DNA of 15,276 bases from Acidobacteriota bacterium (GTDB lineage: Bacteria > Acidobacteriota > Thermoanaerobaculia > Multivoradales > SZUA-115). The translations under genes and the position numbers were made by a program. Where the stretch lies: the NCBI GenBank assembly GCA_003231035.1, contig QIHU01000432.1, positions 1 through 15,276 of the forward strand, given 5' to 3'. Shown here one piece after another: positions 8,283 through 15,100 of this stretch. Each line of letters starts with the position of its first letter. The first letter of the stretch is position 1. A model generated the notes under the pieces. It saw only the letters and a program-made list of their open reading frames with translations. It was not told the origin of the DNA and searched no databases.

Positions 8283-9842
8283 ATGCAGCCCAAAGACGCA
8301 CGCCGCGAAGAGGTCCTGGTTCAGCTGGAGCACGCCGGTGGCTTGAAGCCGGGGGTGGCGGGACAGGTGCAGCGGGCAACGGGAGTGCCGGAAGCGGACG
8401 TCTATGGCGTTTCGACCTTCTACCACCTGCTGTCGCAGCCAGACGTTCAAGTGCGGGTTTGCCAGGGGCTGTCGTGCAAGATTGCCGGTAGTGACGGCCT
8501 GATGGCCGAGTGCCAGGCCACTGGTTCCACGGCCGCTTTTAGCTCTTGCTTGGGGCGCTGCGATCTGGCGCCGGCGCTGTGGGATCGTGAAGACGAGGAG
8601 CCGATCGCACCCGGTGGCTGTGCGCCGACCGGTGACAATCTGGCGATTGATCTGGCGGGTAGCGACGCGGGCGAGTACGCGGCGCTGGCGCTAGTCCGTG
8701 AAAAGGGGGCGGATTGGGTCTGCGAGCAACTGGAACAGGCGGGGCTTCAAGGGCGTGGCGGCGCCGGTTTTCCGGCCTTCATCAAGTGGAACGCGGTGCG
8801 CGCTCAAGCGGTGACGGAGCGCTACGTGGTACTCAATGCCGACGAGGGCGAGCCGGGTACCTTCAAGGATCGGGAAGTCATGCTGCGCCGGCCCCACTTG
8901 GTGATCGAGGGGCTGGCGATCGCGGCAATCACCTTGGGCGCCGAGGATATCTACCTCTACGTGCGCGGCGAGTTCGGTCGTGCTCGCGATGCGCTCGAAG
9001 CGGCGCTGGCGGCGGCGCGCGAGCGGGGTGACCTGGGCGAGGGGCTGCGCTGGCACTTCGTCGATGGCCACGGGGCCTACATTTGCGGCGAGGAGACGGC
9101 GCTCCTCGAAGCTCTCGAAGGCAAGCGCGGAATGCCGCGAATGAAGCCGCCCTTCCCCGTCGAGGTGGGCTTCCGCGGCAAGCCGACCTTGATCCAGAAT
9201 GTGGAAACGATCAGTTGCATACCGGCCATCCTGCGGCGGGGCGGTGAGTGGTTCAAGGCGGCCGGGCGCACCGAGCCGGGGCCGAAGCTGTACTGCGTTT
9301 CCGGCCATGTGCACCGCCCGGGCGTCTACGAGGCGCCTTTGGGAATCACCATGCGGGAGTTGTTAGAGATGGCTGGTGGGCCGGTCGGTACCGTCAAGGC
9401 TTTCTCGCCAGGCGGCGCGTCGAGCGGCTTCCTGCCGGCGGACCAGCTCGATGTGGAACTCGGGTTTAAGTCCCTGGCGGCGGCCGGCTCGATGCTGGGC
9501 TCGGCCGGGGTGGTGGTGCTCAACGAGACGGTGGACATGGTCGAAGCGGCCTTGATCCAGGCCGTCTTCTTCGAGGACGAGTCCTGTGGCCAGTGCGCTC
9601 CGTGTAGGATCGGAACGCAGATCTTGCGCCAGGCGCTGGAACGCTACTTGGCCTCTGGCGATGAAGCGGGCGGCCGTGACCCGAGTGTGCTGGCCGACGT
9701 GATGGAGGTATCCTGGGGGATGAGCGAAGCGAGCATCTGCGGCTTGGGGCAGGCGGCTTCGTGGCCGCTGACCAGCGCAATGAAGTATTTCCCGGCCGAG
9801 TTCGGCCTTGAGAGCGAGTCCGAAGTAACGAGGAGCGTGTGA
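8283..9842 (+). CDS. NAD-dependent formate dehydrogenase diaphorase subunit (NuoE-NuoF fusion)
   Basis: This 519-residue protein most likely passes electrons from the formate dehydrogenase catalytic subunit to NAD+ through Fe-S clusters and FMN. Residues 1 to about 110 are a NuoE-like domain: helices, then the [2Fe-2S] ligands Cys60, Cys65 (CQGLSC) and Cys89, Cys93 (CLGRC). Residues about 125-519 are NuoF-like: GRGGAGFPAFIKW (158-169) and LNADEGEPGTFKDRE (184-198) for FMN and NAD binding, ICGEETALLEALEG (267-280), and the [4Fe-4S] ligands Cys435, Cys438, Cys441 and Cys486. The ATG at 8283 is preferred over the GTG at 8262, because the seven extra residues add nothing conserved and a -10 box overlaps that stretch. 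The stop overlaps the start of the catalytic subunit as TGATG. The same fusion occurs in soluble formate dehydrogenases and some hydrogenases; the neighbour decides for formate. The symbol is left blank because fdsB/fdhB naming varies. Confidence 0.9.
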   Translation: MQPKDARREEVLVQLEHAGGLKPGVAGQVQRATGVPEADVYGVSTFYHLLSQPDVQVRVCQGLSCKIAGSDGLMAECQATGSTAAFSSCLGRCDLAPALWDREDEEPIAPGGCAPTGDNLAIDLAGSDAGEYAALALVREKGADWVCEQLEQAGLQGRGGAGFPAFIKWNAVRAQAVTERYVVLNADEGEPGTFKDREVMLRRPHLVIEGLAIAAITLGAEDIYLYVRGEFGRARDALEAALAAARERGDLGEGLRWHFVDGHGAYICGEETALLEALEGKRGMPRMKPPFPVEVGFRGKPTLIQNVETISCIPAILRRGGEWFKAAGRTEPGPKLYCVSGHVHRPGVYEAPLGITMRELLEMAGGPVGTVKAFSPGGASSGFLPADQLDVELGFKSLAAAGSMLGSAGVVVLNETVDMVEAALIQAVFFEDESCGQCAPCRIGTQILRQALERYLASGDEAGGRDPSVLADVMEVSWGMSEASICGLGQAASWPLTSAMKYFPAEFGLESESEVTRSV

Positions 9843-12628
9843 TGGCTGAGAGCAAGTTTGTGGTGATCGACGGCAACGAGCTGCACTTCGAGGCCGGGGA
9901 GACCATACTCCAGGCTGCCCGGCGGGCGGAAATCGAGATACCTACCCTTTGCCATGACGACCGCTTGACGCCGGCCGGCGCTTGCCGTGTTTGTCTAGTG
10001 GAGGTGGACGGAGCGCGGCTGATGCAGCCGGCCTGTCACACCCAAACGGGGCCCGGGATGGTGGTGCGCACGCAGAGCGCCAAGGTGGCGCGCAACCGGC
10101 GGTTTATCCTCTCGCTGCACTTGGCCGACATCGTCGAAGATCGTGAGCAGGCCGAGGACAACAACCCTTCGCGGGTCCACCAGCTGGCCGAGGAGTTTGG
10201 CACCGCCGGTCGGTGGACCCACGTCGACTCGCCGCGCCAGGGCCGTCCCGACGACACCAATCCTTTCATCAGCTTCCGGGCCGATCGCTGCATCGCCTGC
10301 TCGCTGTGCACCCGCTATTGCGATCAGGTGGAGGCGGTCAGCGCCATCACCCTGGCCATGCGAGGTCCTGAGACGACCATCGCCACCGCCGACGGCCGCT
10401 CGCTGACCGACACCACCTGTGAGCTGTGCGGCGGTTGCATCGACGTCTGCCCGACCGGTGCGATGAGCGAGAAACAGGCTCTTGCCTATGGCAAGGCGGA
10501 GCACGAGCTAGAGAAAGTGCGCACCACCTGCAACTTCTGTGGCGTCGGCTGCCAGCTGGACCTCAACGTGGACCGCGAGGCCAACCGGGTGGTCAAGGTG
10601 ACCAGCCCGCCGCCGGGTACGACGGTCAACGACGGCAACCTGTGCGTCAAGGGCCGTTTTGCCAACGACTTCATTCACCACGAAGATCGGCTCGCCGTGC
10701 CGCTGGTGCGCGGCGAAGATGGAGCGCTCCATGAGGCGAGCTGGGACGAGGCGCTGGAGCGGGTCGCCGAAGGGCTGGGTGGTGTCGCCCAGCGTCACGG
10801 TGCCGACGCCTTGGCCTTCATCAGCTCCAGCCGCTGCACGGTGGAGGAGAACTACCTTTTCCAGAAGATGGCGCGTGCCGCCTACCGAACCCACAACATC
10901 CATCAATGCGCGGCCACGTGACACGCTCCCACGGTCGCCGGTCTGGTGACCACGTTCGGAGCCGGGGCGATGACCAACTCGATCCCGGAGATTCGTGACG
11001 CGGACTTCTTATTCGTCATCGGTTCGAACACCAGCGAGGCCCATCCGATCATCGCCATGGAGATGAAACGGGCGGTGCGGCGGGGTGCTCGCCTGGCGGT
11101 GGGCGACCCGCGCGCCATCTGGATGACCGAGATCGCCGACTGGCACATGCAACTCAAATCGGGCACCGATGTCTGGTTGCTCAACGCCATGGCCCACGTC
11201 ATCCTCGACGAAGGGCTGGAAGCCAGCGAGTGGATCGAGGCCAACACCGAAGGGTTCGAGGCGGTGCGCGAGACCGTGGCCCGCTACACCCCTGAGGAGG
11301 CGGAGAAGGTCACCGGGGTCCCGGCCGAGATGATCCGCGAGGTTGCCCGGGCCTACGCCACCACCGAGAAGGCGGGGATTTACTACACCCTAGGGATCAC
11401 CGAGCACACCACTGGCACGGACAACGTCTACGCCCTCTCCAACCTGGTCATGATGACCGGCCACCTGGGCATTCGCTCAGCGGGGATGAACCCGTTGCGG
11501 GGCCAGAACAACGTCCAGGGCGCCAACGACGCCGGGGCGACGCCGGATTTCTATCCCGGCTACCAGCGGGCCGAGGATCCTCAGGTGCGGGCCAAGTTCG
11601 CCGCTGGTTGGAATGTTCCACAGAGCGACACTCCCGGCCTCAACCTCAACCAGATGATGAAGGCGATGAGCGACGGCCGGCTGCGCGGTCTCTACTTGAT
11701 GGGCGAGGACATCGTCATTTCGGAGCCCAACGTAAGCCGGGTTGAGACGGCGATGAACGAGTTGGACTTCGTCGTCGTCCAGGATATTTTCTTCAATGAG
11801 AGCTGCCGCTTCGCCGATGTGGTGTTGCCCGCTTCGTGCTTTGCCGAGAAAGACGGCGTCTTCACCAACTCGGATCGCCGAGTGCAGAAGGTGCGCCAAG
11901 CGGTCGAGCCGCCGGGCGAGGCGCGGGCCGACTGGCGGATCATCCTTGAAGTGATGAAGCGGGCGGGGCTAGAACAGCCGGACTACCAGAGCCCGGCCGA
12001 GATCTACGACGAGATCGCCTCGCTAACCCCCAAATTCGCCGGCATCTCGCACCAGCGCATCGAGCACGAGGGCGGTCTTCAGTGGCCGGTCGAGACCCCC
12101 GAAGCGCCGAGCACTGAGTTCTTGCATAAGGGCGGGGTGCTGCGCGGCAAGGGGCTCTTCAAGGCGGTCGAGTTCCGGCCGCCGTTCGAGTGCGAGGACG
12201 CCGAGTATCCGCTCGTTCTCTCCACCGGGCGCACCCTCTATCACTACAACGTGGCCACCCAAACGCGCCGCTCCGAAGGGCTGACGAGCAAACAACCGGA
12301 GTGTTTCGTGGAGGTGCATCGGCGCGATGCCGGTCGGTTGGGCATCGAAGACGGCCAACTGGTCGACGTCGTCAGCCGCCGAGGTCGAGTGCGCTGCCGA
12401 GCGATGGTCAGCCGGCAAGTGCGCCGCGGCGCCATCTGGATGCCCTTCCACTTCCCCGAGGCGCGAACCAACTACCTGACCACTGACGCTGGCGACGCCG
12501 TCACCGGTACGGGCGAGTACAAGGTCTGTGCCGCCAGGATCGAACCGGTCGCCGGTGCGGTGGCGCGAACCGGTCGCCGGTGCGGTGGCGGAGCAGGTGT
12601 TCCCGGGGGCTTTCGCGGCGGTGGTTGA
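9842..12628 (+). CDS. fdhA: Selenocysteine-containing formate dehydrogenase, molybdopterin catalytic subunit (in-frame TGA read as Sec)
   Basis: The enzyme oxidises formate to CO2 at a Mo/W-bis-MGD centre. The start is the ATG at 9842 with AGGAG upstream, overlapping the previous stop. The product is 928 residues if TGA at 10919-10921 is read as Sec360. Domains in order: [2Fe-2S] ferredoxin-like (Cys37, 48, 51, 65); two [4Fe-4S] motifs (Cys150, 153, 156, 160 and Cys193, 196, 199, 203); a MoCo-domain [4Fe-4S] site (Cys230, 233, 237, 268); the active site HQCAAT-Sec-HAPTVAGL; NPLRGQNNVQGANDAG, carrying the conserved active-site Arg; and a C-terminal MGD-binding domain ending near EYKVCAARIEP. 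Frames before and after the TGA are in phase with continuous homology-type sequence, so this is one gene, not two or a pseudogene. The NuoG-type His-Cys3 cluster ligands are absent. A 25-bp duplication at 12541-12590 replaces the last residues; the older frame would end at 12722. Confidence 0.93.
10919..10962 (+). promoter_or_regulatory. Bacterial SECIS element with the UGA selenocysteine codon
   Basis: TGA at 10919-10921 is followed by a stem of seven pairs, 10933-10939 with 10945-10951 (one G-U), capped by the loop GGTCT at 10940-10944. An outer stem GCTCC (10925-10929) pairs with GGAGC (10958-10962). The GGTCTG begins 21 nt from the T of TGA, the same register as I recall for E. coli fdhF, where this apical loop binds SelB. 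UGA CAC at the start also matches. This strongly supports Sec insertion rather than termination. Confidence 0.9.
12541..12590 (+). repeat. Perfect 25-bp tandem duplication in the 3' end of fdhA
   Basis: 12541-12565 and 12566-12590 are identical. The length is not a multiple of three, so the second copy shifts the frame and the gene stops at 12626-12628 after a Gly/Arg-rich tail (GRRCGGGAGVPGG). With one copy removed the frame reads AVAEQVFPGAFAAVVEFPKI and runs to a TGA at 12720-12722 that overlaps the ATG of the next gene. The duplication looks recent, or could be an assembly or sequencing artefact. Confidence 0.9.
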
Positions 12629-12722
12629 GTTTCCAAAGATCGAGCGGGAGTACAGCCCGACCAGAACCGCGCAGGCTAGGGCAAGAAGCGAGGCTGAGAT
12701 CAGCCAGCTGGAGGAATCATGA
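12591..12722 (+). pseudogene. Former C-terminal coding segment of fdhA, now out of frame
   Basis: Read in the frame that exists when one 25-bp copy is removed, this stretch codes for about 43 residues (EQVFPGAFAAVVEFPKIERE onwards, ending SQLEES). It ends in TGA inside an ATGA overlap with the next start at 12719. A second copy of its first part, differing mainly at third codon positions, at 13805-13876 supports that this frame was once coding. The tail lies beyond the usual core of the enzyme, so its loss may be harmless. Confidence 0.6.
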
Positions 12723-13261
12723 AGTTCTGGAGTTCTGCTTTGATGGTGCTGGTCTTGGCTCAGCTGGGCACGAGTCCAGTGTTTGCCGACTTCAAGGTAA
12801 CCGTGACCAAGACGCCTAGCTTCACGGACACGGAGCTGGTTCGAGTGGCCGTGGTGACTTCTGAATGCCACCAGGCAGTGGACTGTACCGCCATCCAGCG
12901 GCGTGTGATCGAGGAGGTCCGTGCGTTGATACCTGGCCTTCGAATCGTACCTGATCGAGTGGTTCGCGAGCGTCTCCTCGGGATGGGAGCCACCAAGTAC
13001 TCCGATGAACACCGTTCCGAGCTGATCGAAGCTCTGGAGTTGTCCGGCCTTTTTGAGCTGAAAGTTCCTTTTGCCATGAAAGGGGATGGTTTCGCGGGAA
13101 AAGAGAGTTCGCAGGCGAAGGTCGAACTGCTGGTTCTCAATGATCAAGGCGGAATCCTTGCACACGGTGTGGGTACGGGCAGACCGAACAACGTAGTCTC
13201 AAGCCCGGAGCGTGTAGCAAGCAATATTGTCAAGCGTATTGTCAAGGACCTATACAGATAG
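12719..13261 (+). CDS. Secreted protein of unknown function
   Basis: The 180-residue product starts at an ATG with a strong GGAGG site 4-5 nt upstream and overlaps the ancestral fdhA stop. Residues 1-23 are a Sec signal peptide (hydrophobic SALMVLVLAQLG, likely cleavage after VFA). The mature part has an early strand VRVAVV, two close cysteines (Cys50, Cys56) that could form a disulfide, helices around residues 57-70, and then RIVPDRVVRERLLGMG. This order (VAVV strand, helix, strand with a xVP motif, RERLLxMG helix) is reminiscent of TolB-N/CsgG/LpoB-type periplasmic domains, but I cannot assign a family. There is no lipobox cysteine after the signal. Base composition looks less GC-rich than the fdh genes. 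It is followed 74 bp later by the ankyrin gene, perhaps as a pair. Confidence 0.78.
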   Translation: MKFWSSALMVLVLAQLGTSPVFADFKVTVTKTPSFTDTELVRVAVVTSECHQAVDCTAIQRRVIEEVRALIPGLRIVPDRVVRERLLGMGATKYSDEHRSELIEALELSGLFELKVPFAMKGDGFAGKESSQAKVELLVLNDQGGILAHGVGTGRPNNVVSSPERVASNIVKRIVKDLYR

Positions 13262-13335
13262 CCTGCGGAGGTGATGGCCACGTAGCTGCAGCCCTCCGAG
13301 GCTGGCTACCAAAAGCATCGGGAGAGTAGGGCGAA

Positions 13336-13773
13336 TTGGGCTTCTTGACCAATCTAACCAAGGGAGGTGCGATTGTGGGCGGAGACAAGTCCTTCGAAGA
13401 GGCTATTGAGCAGAACGATTTGGCAAGGGTGAAATACCTTTTGACGAAGCGTTTTTTTCTGTTTCGAAGAGTGGACCCGAACGATTGGAGGCGCTCGAAC
13501 GACGGTCCTCCCATCTTCGACGCGGCTAGCCGTGGCCACTTAGAGATCGTCAGGGAGTTGATCGCTGCGGGAGTTCGCTTGAACGACGGGCACGCAGGGT
13601 ACAACGCCCTCCATGTAGCTGCCAGTAGGGGGCACCTGGAGGTGGTCTGTCTCTTGAGTCACTACGGTGCTTTAAGCAATCTAGACCGCGACGGGTCGAC
13701 CCCTTTGGACTACGCACAAGAGGCCGGGCATCAGGAGGTTGTGGCCTTCTTACAGAAAGACAGGCAGCAATGA
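13336..13773 (+). CDS. Ankyrin-repeat protein
   Basis: The product is 145 residues from the TTG at 13336; an alternative GTG at 13375 has a better site (GGGAGG, 7 nt upstream) and would give 132 residues. I give the longer form because MGFLTNLTKGG resembles the N-termini of small bacterial ankyrin proteins, but the choice is open. After a degenerate first repeat (SFEEAIEQNDLARVKYLL) there are about three clear ankyrin repeats: PPIFDAASRGHLEIVRELIAAG, NALHVAASRGHLEVVCLL and STPLDYAQEAGHQEVVAFL. No signal peptide or catalytic domain is present, so it is a stand-alone protein-binding module. Its partner could be a product of the neighbouring genes; this is unknown. The start contains a run of T and lower GC than neighbours, hinting at separate origin. 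Confidence 0.82.
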   Translation: MGFLTNLTKGGAIVGGDKSFEEAIEQNDLARVKYLLTKRFFLFRRVDPNDWRRSNDGPPIFDAASRGHLEIVRELIAAGVRLNDGHAGYNALHVAASRGHLEVVCLLSHYGALSNLDRDGSTPLDYAQEAGHQEVVAFLQKDRQQ

Positions 13774-13804
13774 TCCAGACTGAGTGCCGGGTGCTCCGGA
13801 AGAA

Positions 13805-13884
13805 CCGCCAGGATCGAGCCCGTCGCCGATGCGGTAGCGGAGCAGGTGTTCCCGGGGGCCTTTGCAGCGGTGGTTGGGTGTTAG
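13805..13884 (+). pseudogene. Duplicated remnant of the fdhA 3' end
   Basis: 13805-13876 matches 12531-12627 of fdhA (ignoring one 25-bp copy) at 65 of 72 bases. Read in the fdhA frame it gives ARIEPVADAVAEQVFPGAFAAVV, then GC and a stop at 13882-13884. Six of the seven differences are synonymous and only one changes a residue (Gly to Asp). No start codon or upstream fdhA sequence accompanies it, so it is a fragment, not a gene. Confidence 0.75.
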
Positions 13885-13899
13885 AAGCTGGTTCTCAGG

Positions 13900-13913
13900 A
13901 GCCTGTACAGGCT
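13900..13913. repeat. 14-bp perfect palindrome at the convergent gene boundary
   Basis: AGCCTGTACAGGCT reads the same on both strands and overlaps the stop codon of the minus-strand nucleotidyltransferase. It lies between the plus-strand ankyrin gene and fdhA remnant and the converging minus-strand operon. It could be a protein-binding site or, less likely, a transcript-end hairpin (there is no loop room unless the centre opens). Confidence 0.4.
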
Positions 13914-14367
13914 ATTCAAGTGTGGAAGGAGTACTTGCCTCCAAGGACCGAACGTCTTCGAGGTCGACGCTCCGCCCGGCCGCGCGCTTGGAAGCGATGA
14001 GGTCCTTGCGGGAAACTACTAAGAACTGCTGGTTTTGATACCGCATCGTCTCCCGATGTTTCCAGGCTTGCTGGAAATCGAGTCCGGGAGTTGAGGTTTG
14101 CACGTCGATACGAACGCGATCCTTGAAGATGGTGATCTCGTGGGCTAGTAGCTCGTCAACGGTGACGAGTTCGGCGGTCGCGAGCCCTGCATCGACGAGC
14201 GCATCGAGCAACCGACGGGCGTTGTCGGTGGTAGGCTCGATCAAGATGTCGAGATCAAAGGTGGCGCGGGGGACGCCGTGCAGAACCACGGCGATGCCAC
14301 CGATAACGATGTATTTGACCCTACGGTCTTGAAACGATGCGAATACGGCCTGTAACCGGTTGAGCAT
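13912..14367 (-). CDS. Nucleotidyltransferase of the MNT/AbiEii-like superfamily
   Basis: The 151-residue protein carries the pol-beta-type minimal nucleotidyltransferase signature: a Gly-Gly at 23-24 in YIVIGGIAVVLHG, Asp38 and Asp40 in FDLDIL, and a third acidic residue Asp88 in RVRIDVQTS. The downstream DLIASKRAAGR then DLEDVRSL (122-142) is the usual end of the family that includes AbiEii/AbiGii-type and DUF6036-type proteins. Such enzymes transfer a nucleoside monophosphate to protein or tRNA and often act in toxin-antitoxin or phage-abortive pairs; that role here is inference. Its start lies inside the preceding small gene (47 bp overlap), implying coupled expression. No HEPN or AbiEi-type partner is visible in the window. 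Confidence 0.85.
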   Translation of the reverse strand: MLNRLQAVFASFQDRRVKYIVIGGIAVVLHGVPRATFDLDILIEPTTDNARRLLDALVDAGLATAELVTVDELLAHEITIFKDRVRIDVQTSTPGLDFQQAWKHRETMRYQNQQFLVVSRKDLIASKRAAGRSVDLEDVRSLEASTPSTLE

Positions 14368-14521
14368 GCCTCTTGTTTGCGATCTCCGGGTTGGCCTCGA
14401 GGATGAGGTCGGTAAAGGAGCAGAGCATCTCCATGCGCTCGCTAAGCGGCAACGACTGGAACCAGCGCGCCTTAGCTAGCGGTGCTTCCTCTTCTCGGCT
14501 GTGGGTTGGTGCCTGGAGCAT
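14321..14521 (-). CDS. Small protein preceding and overlapping the nucleotidyltransferase
   Basis: The frame encodes 66 residues from an ATG at 14521. The central part (RWFQSLPLSERMEMLCSF, then TDLILEANPEI) is a plausible amphipathic helix pair, and the C-terminus ends in basic GRIRIVSRP. The protein is charged, has no membrane segment and fits a small conserved partner of MNT-type genes. The 47-bp overlap with the nucleotidyltransferase and shared strand support a two-gene unit, toxin-antitoxin-like in layout. No Shine-Dalgarno site is evident. A TAGCAT -10-like hexamer at 14536-14531 lies 9 nt before the ATG, so a near-leaderless transcript is possible. It could still be a chance open frame, but the protein-like composition argues against that. 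Confidence 0.62.
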   Translation of the reverse strand: MLQAPTHSREEEAPLAKARWFQSLPLSERMEMLCSFTDLILEANPEIANKRHAQPVTGRIRIVSRP

Positions 14522-14581
14522 GATCGCTAGATGCTACCAGGTTGCCCCGGTGGGGGGAGCAGACATTACGGAAGAGTGGAG

Positions 14582-15100
14582 CTAGGATCCGCTAGAGCAG
14601 CGTCGGCGTGGCGCGTCGGCGCGGAGTTCGTACTCGGCTTCCTTGTTGTTTTCCGCAACCAGCACCATCTCAAGCCGCTTCATGATGGCGATCGAGGCCG
14701 TGTTGTGAGGGTCGGCGCGGGCGTAGACTCGCTGTAGGTTGAGTTCACGGAAGCTGGAGTCGATCAGCGCCCGGCCAACCTCCAGACCCAGTCCGCGGCC
14801 CCACCAGGCTGGGGCGAACATCCAGGCCAACTCCCCTTCGGTTCCCTCTTCGCGGGGTTCCCAACCGCAGCGGCCGATTAGCTCGCCGGTCGCGCGCCAG
14901 ATCGCGGCGCAGAGGCCAAAACCGAACTCCTCATGCTGTTGGATGGCGGTGTTGAGCTTGGCGGCGCTCTCCTTGGGTGTCCTGGGGCGGCCAATGATGT
15001 AGCGCATGACGTCCAAGTTGGCGAAGAGCTTGTGGAGATCGTCGAGATCGTCGAGTACCAGCGGTCGCAAGATCAAGCGGCTTGTGTGGATGGGTGCCAT
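14582..15100 (-). CDS. GNAT family N-acetyltransferase (RimJ/RimL-like)
   Basis: From the ATG at 15100 the protein is 172 residues. It begins HTSRLILRPLVLDDLDDL, the typical RimJ/RimL-type opening, and carries the acetyl-CoA pyrophosphate-binding motif WWGRGLGLEVGRALI (99-113) and the late NTASIAIMKRLEM (133-145). The family transfers acetyl from acetyl-CoA to amino groups of proteins, antibiotics or metabolites; the substrate cannot be told. An upstream ATG at 15112 (four more residues) is also possible: it has a TACGCT -10-like box 7 nt before it. The TTG at 15136 is less likely. The gene ends 60 bp before the small-protein gene on the same strand. Confidence 0.88.
   Translation of the reverse strand: MAPIHTSRLILRPLVLDDLDDLHKLFANLDVMRYIIGRPRTPKESAAKLNTAIQQHEEFGFGLCAAIWRATGELIGRCGWEPREEGTEGELAWMFAPAWWGRGLGLEVGRALIDSSFRELNLQRVYARADPHNTASIAIMKRLEMVLVAENNKEAEYELRADAPRRRCSSGS

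Noticed and set aside
10919..10945. Nonsense mutation splitting fdhA into a pseudogene or two subunits
   Set aside because: The stop is TGA at the exact Sec position with a well-formed SECIS, and both sides are in phase with intact motifs.
12023..13165. Minus-strand open frame of 380 codons opposite fdhA and the secreted protein
   Set aside because: It spans two well-supported plus-strand genes and carries no domain I recognise; it is a compositional shadow.
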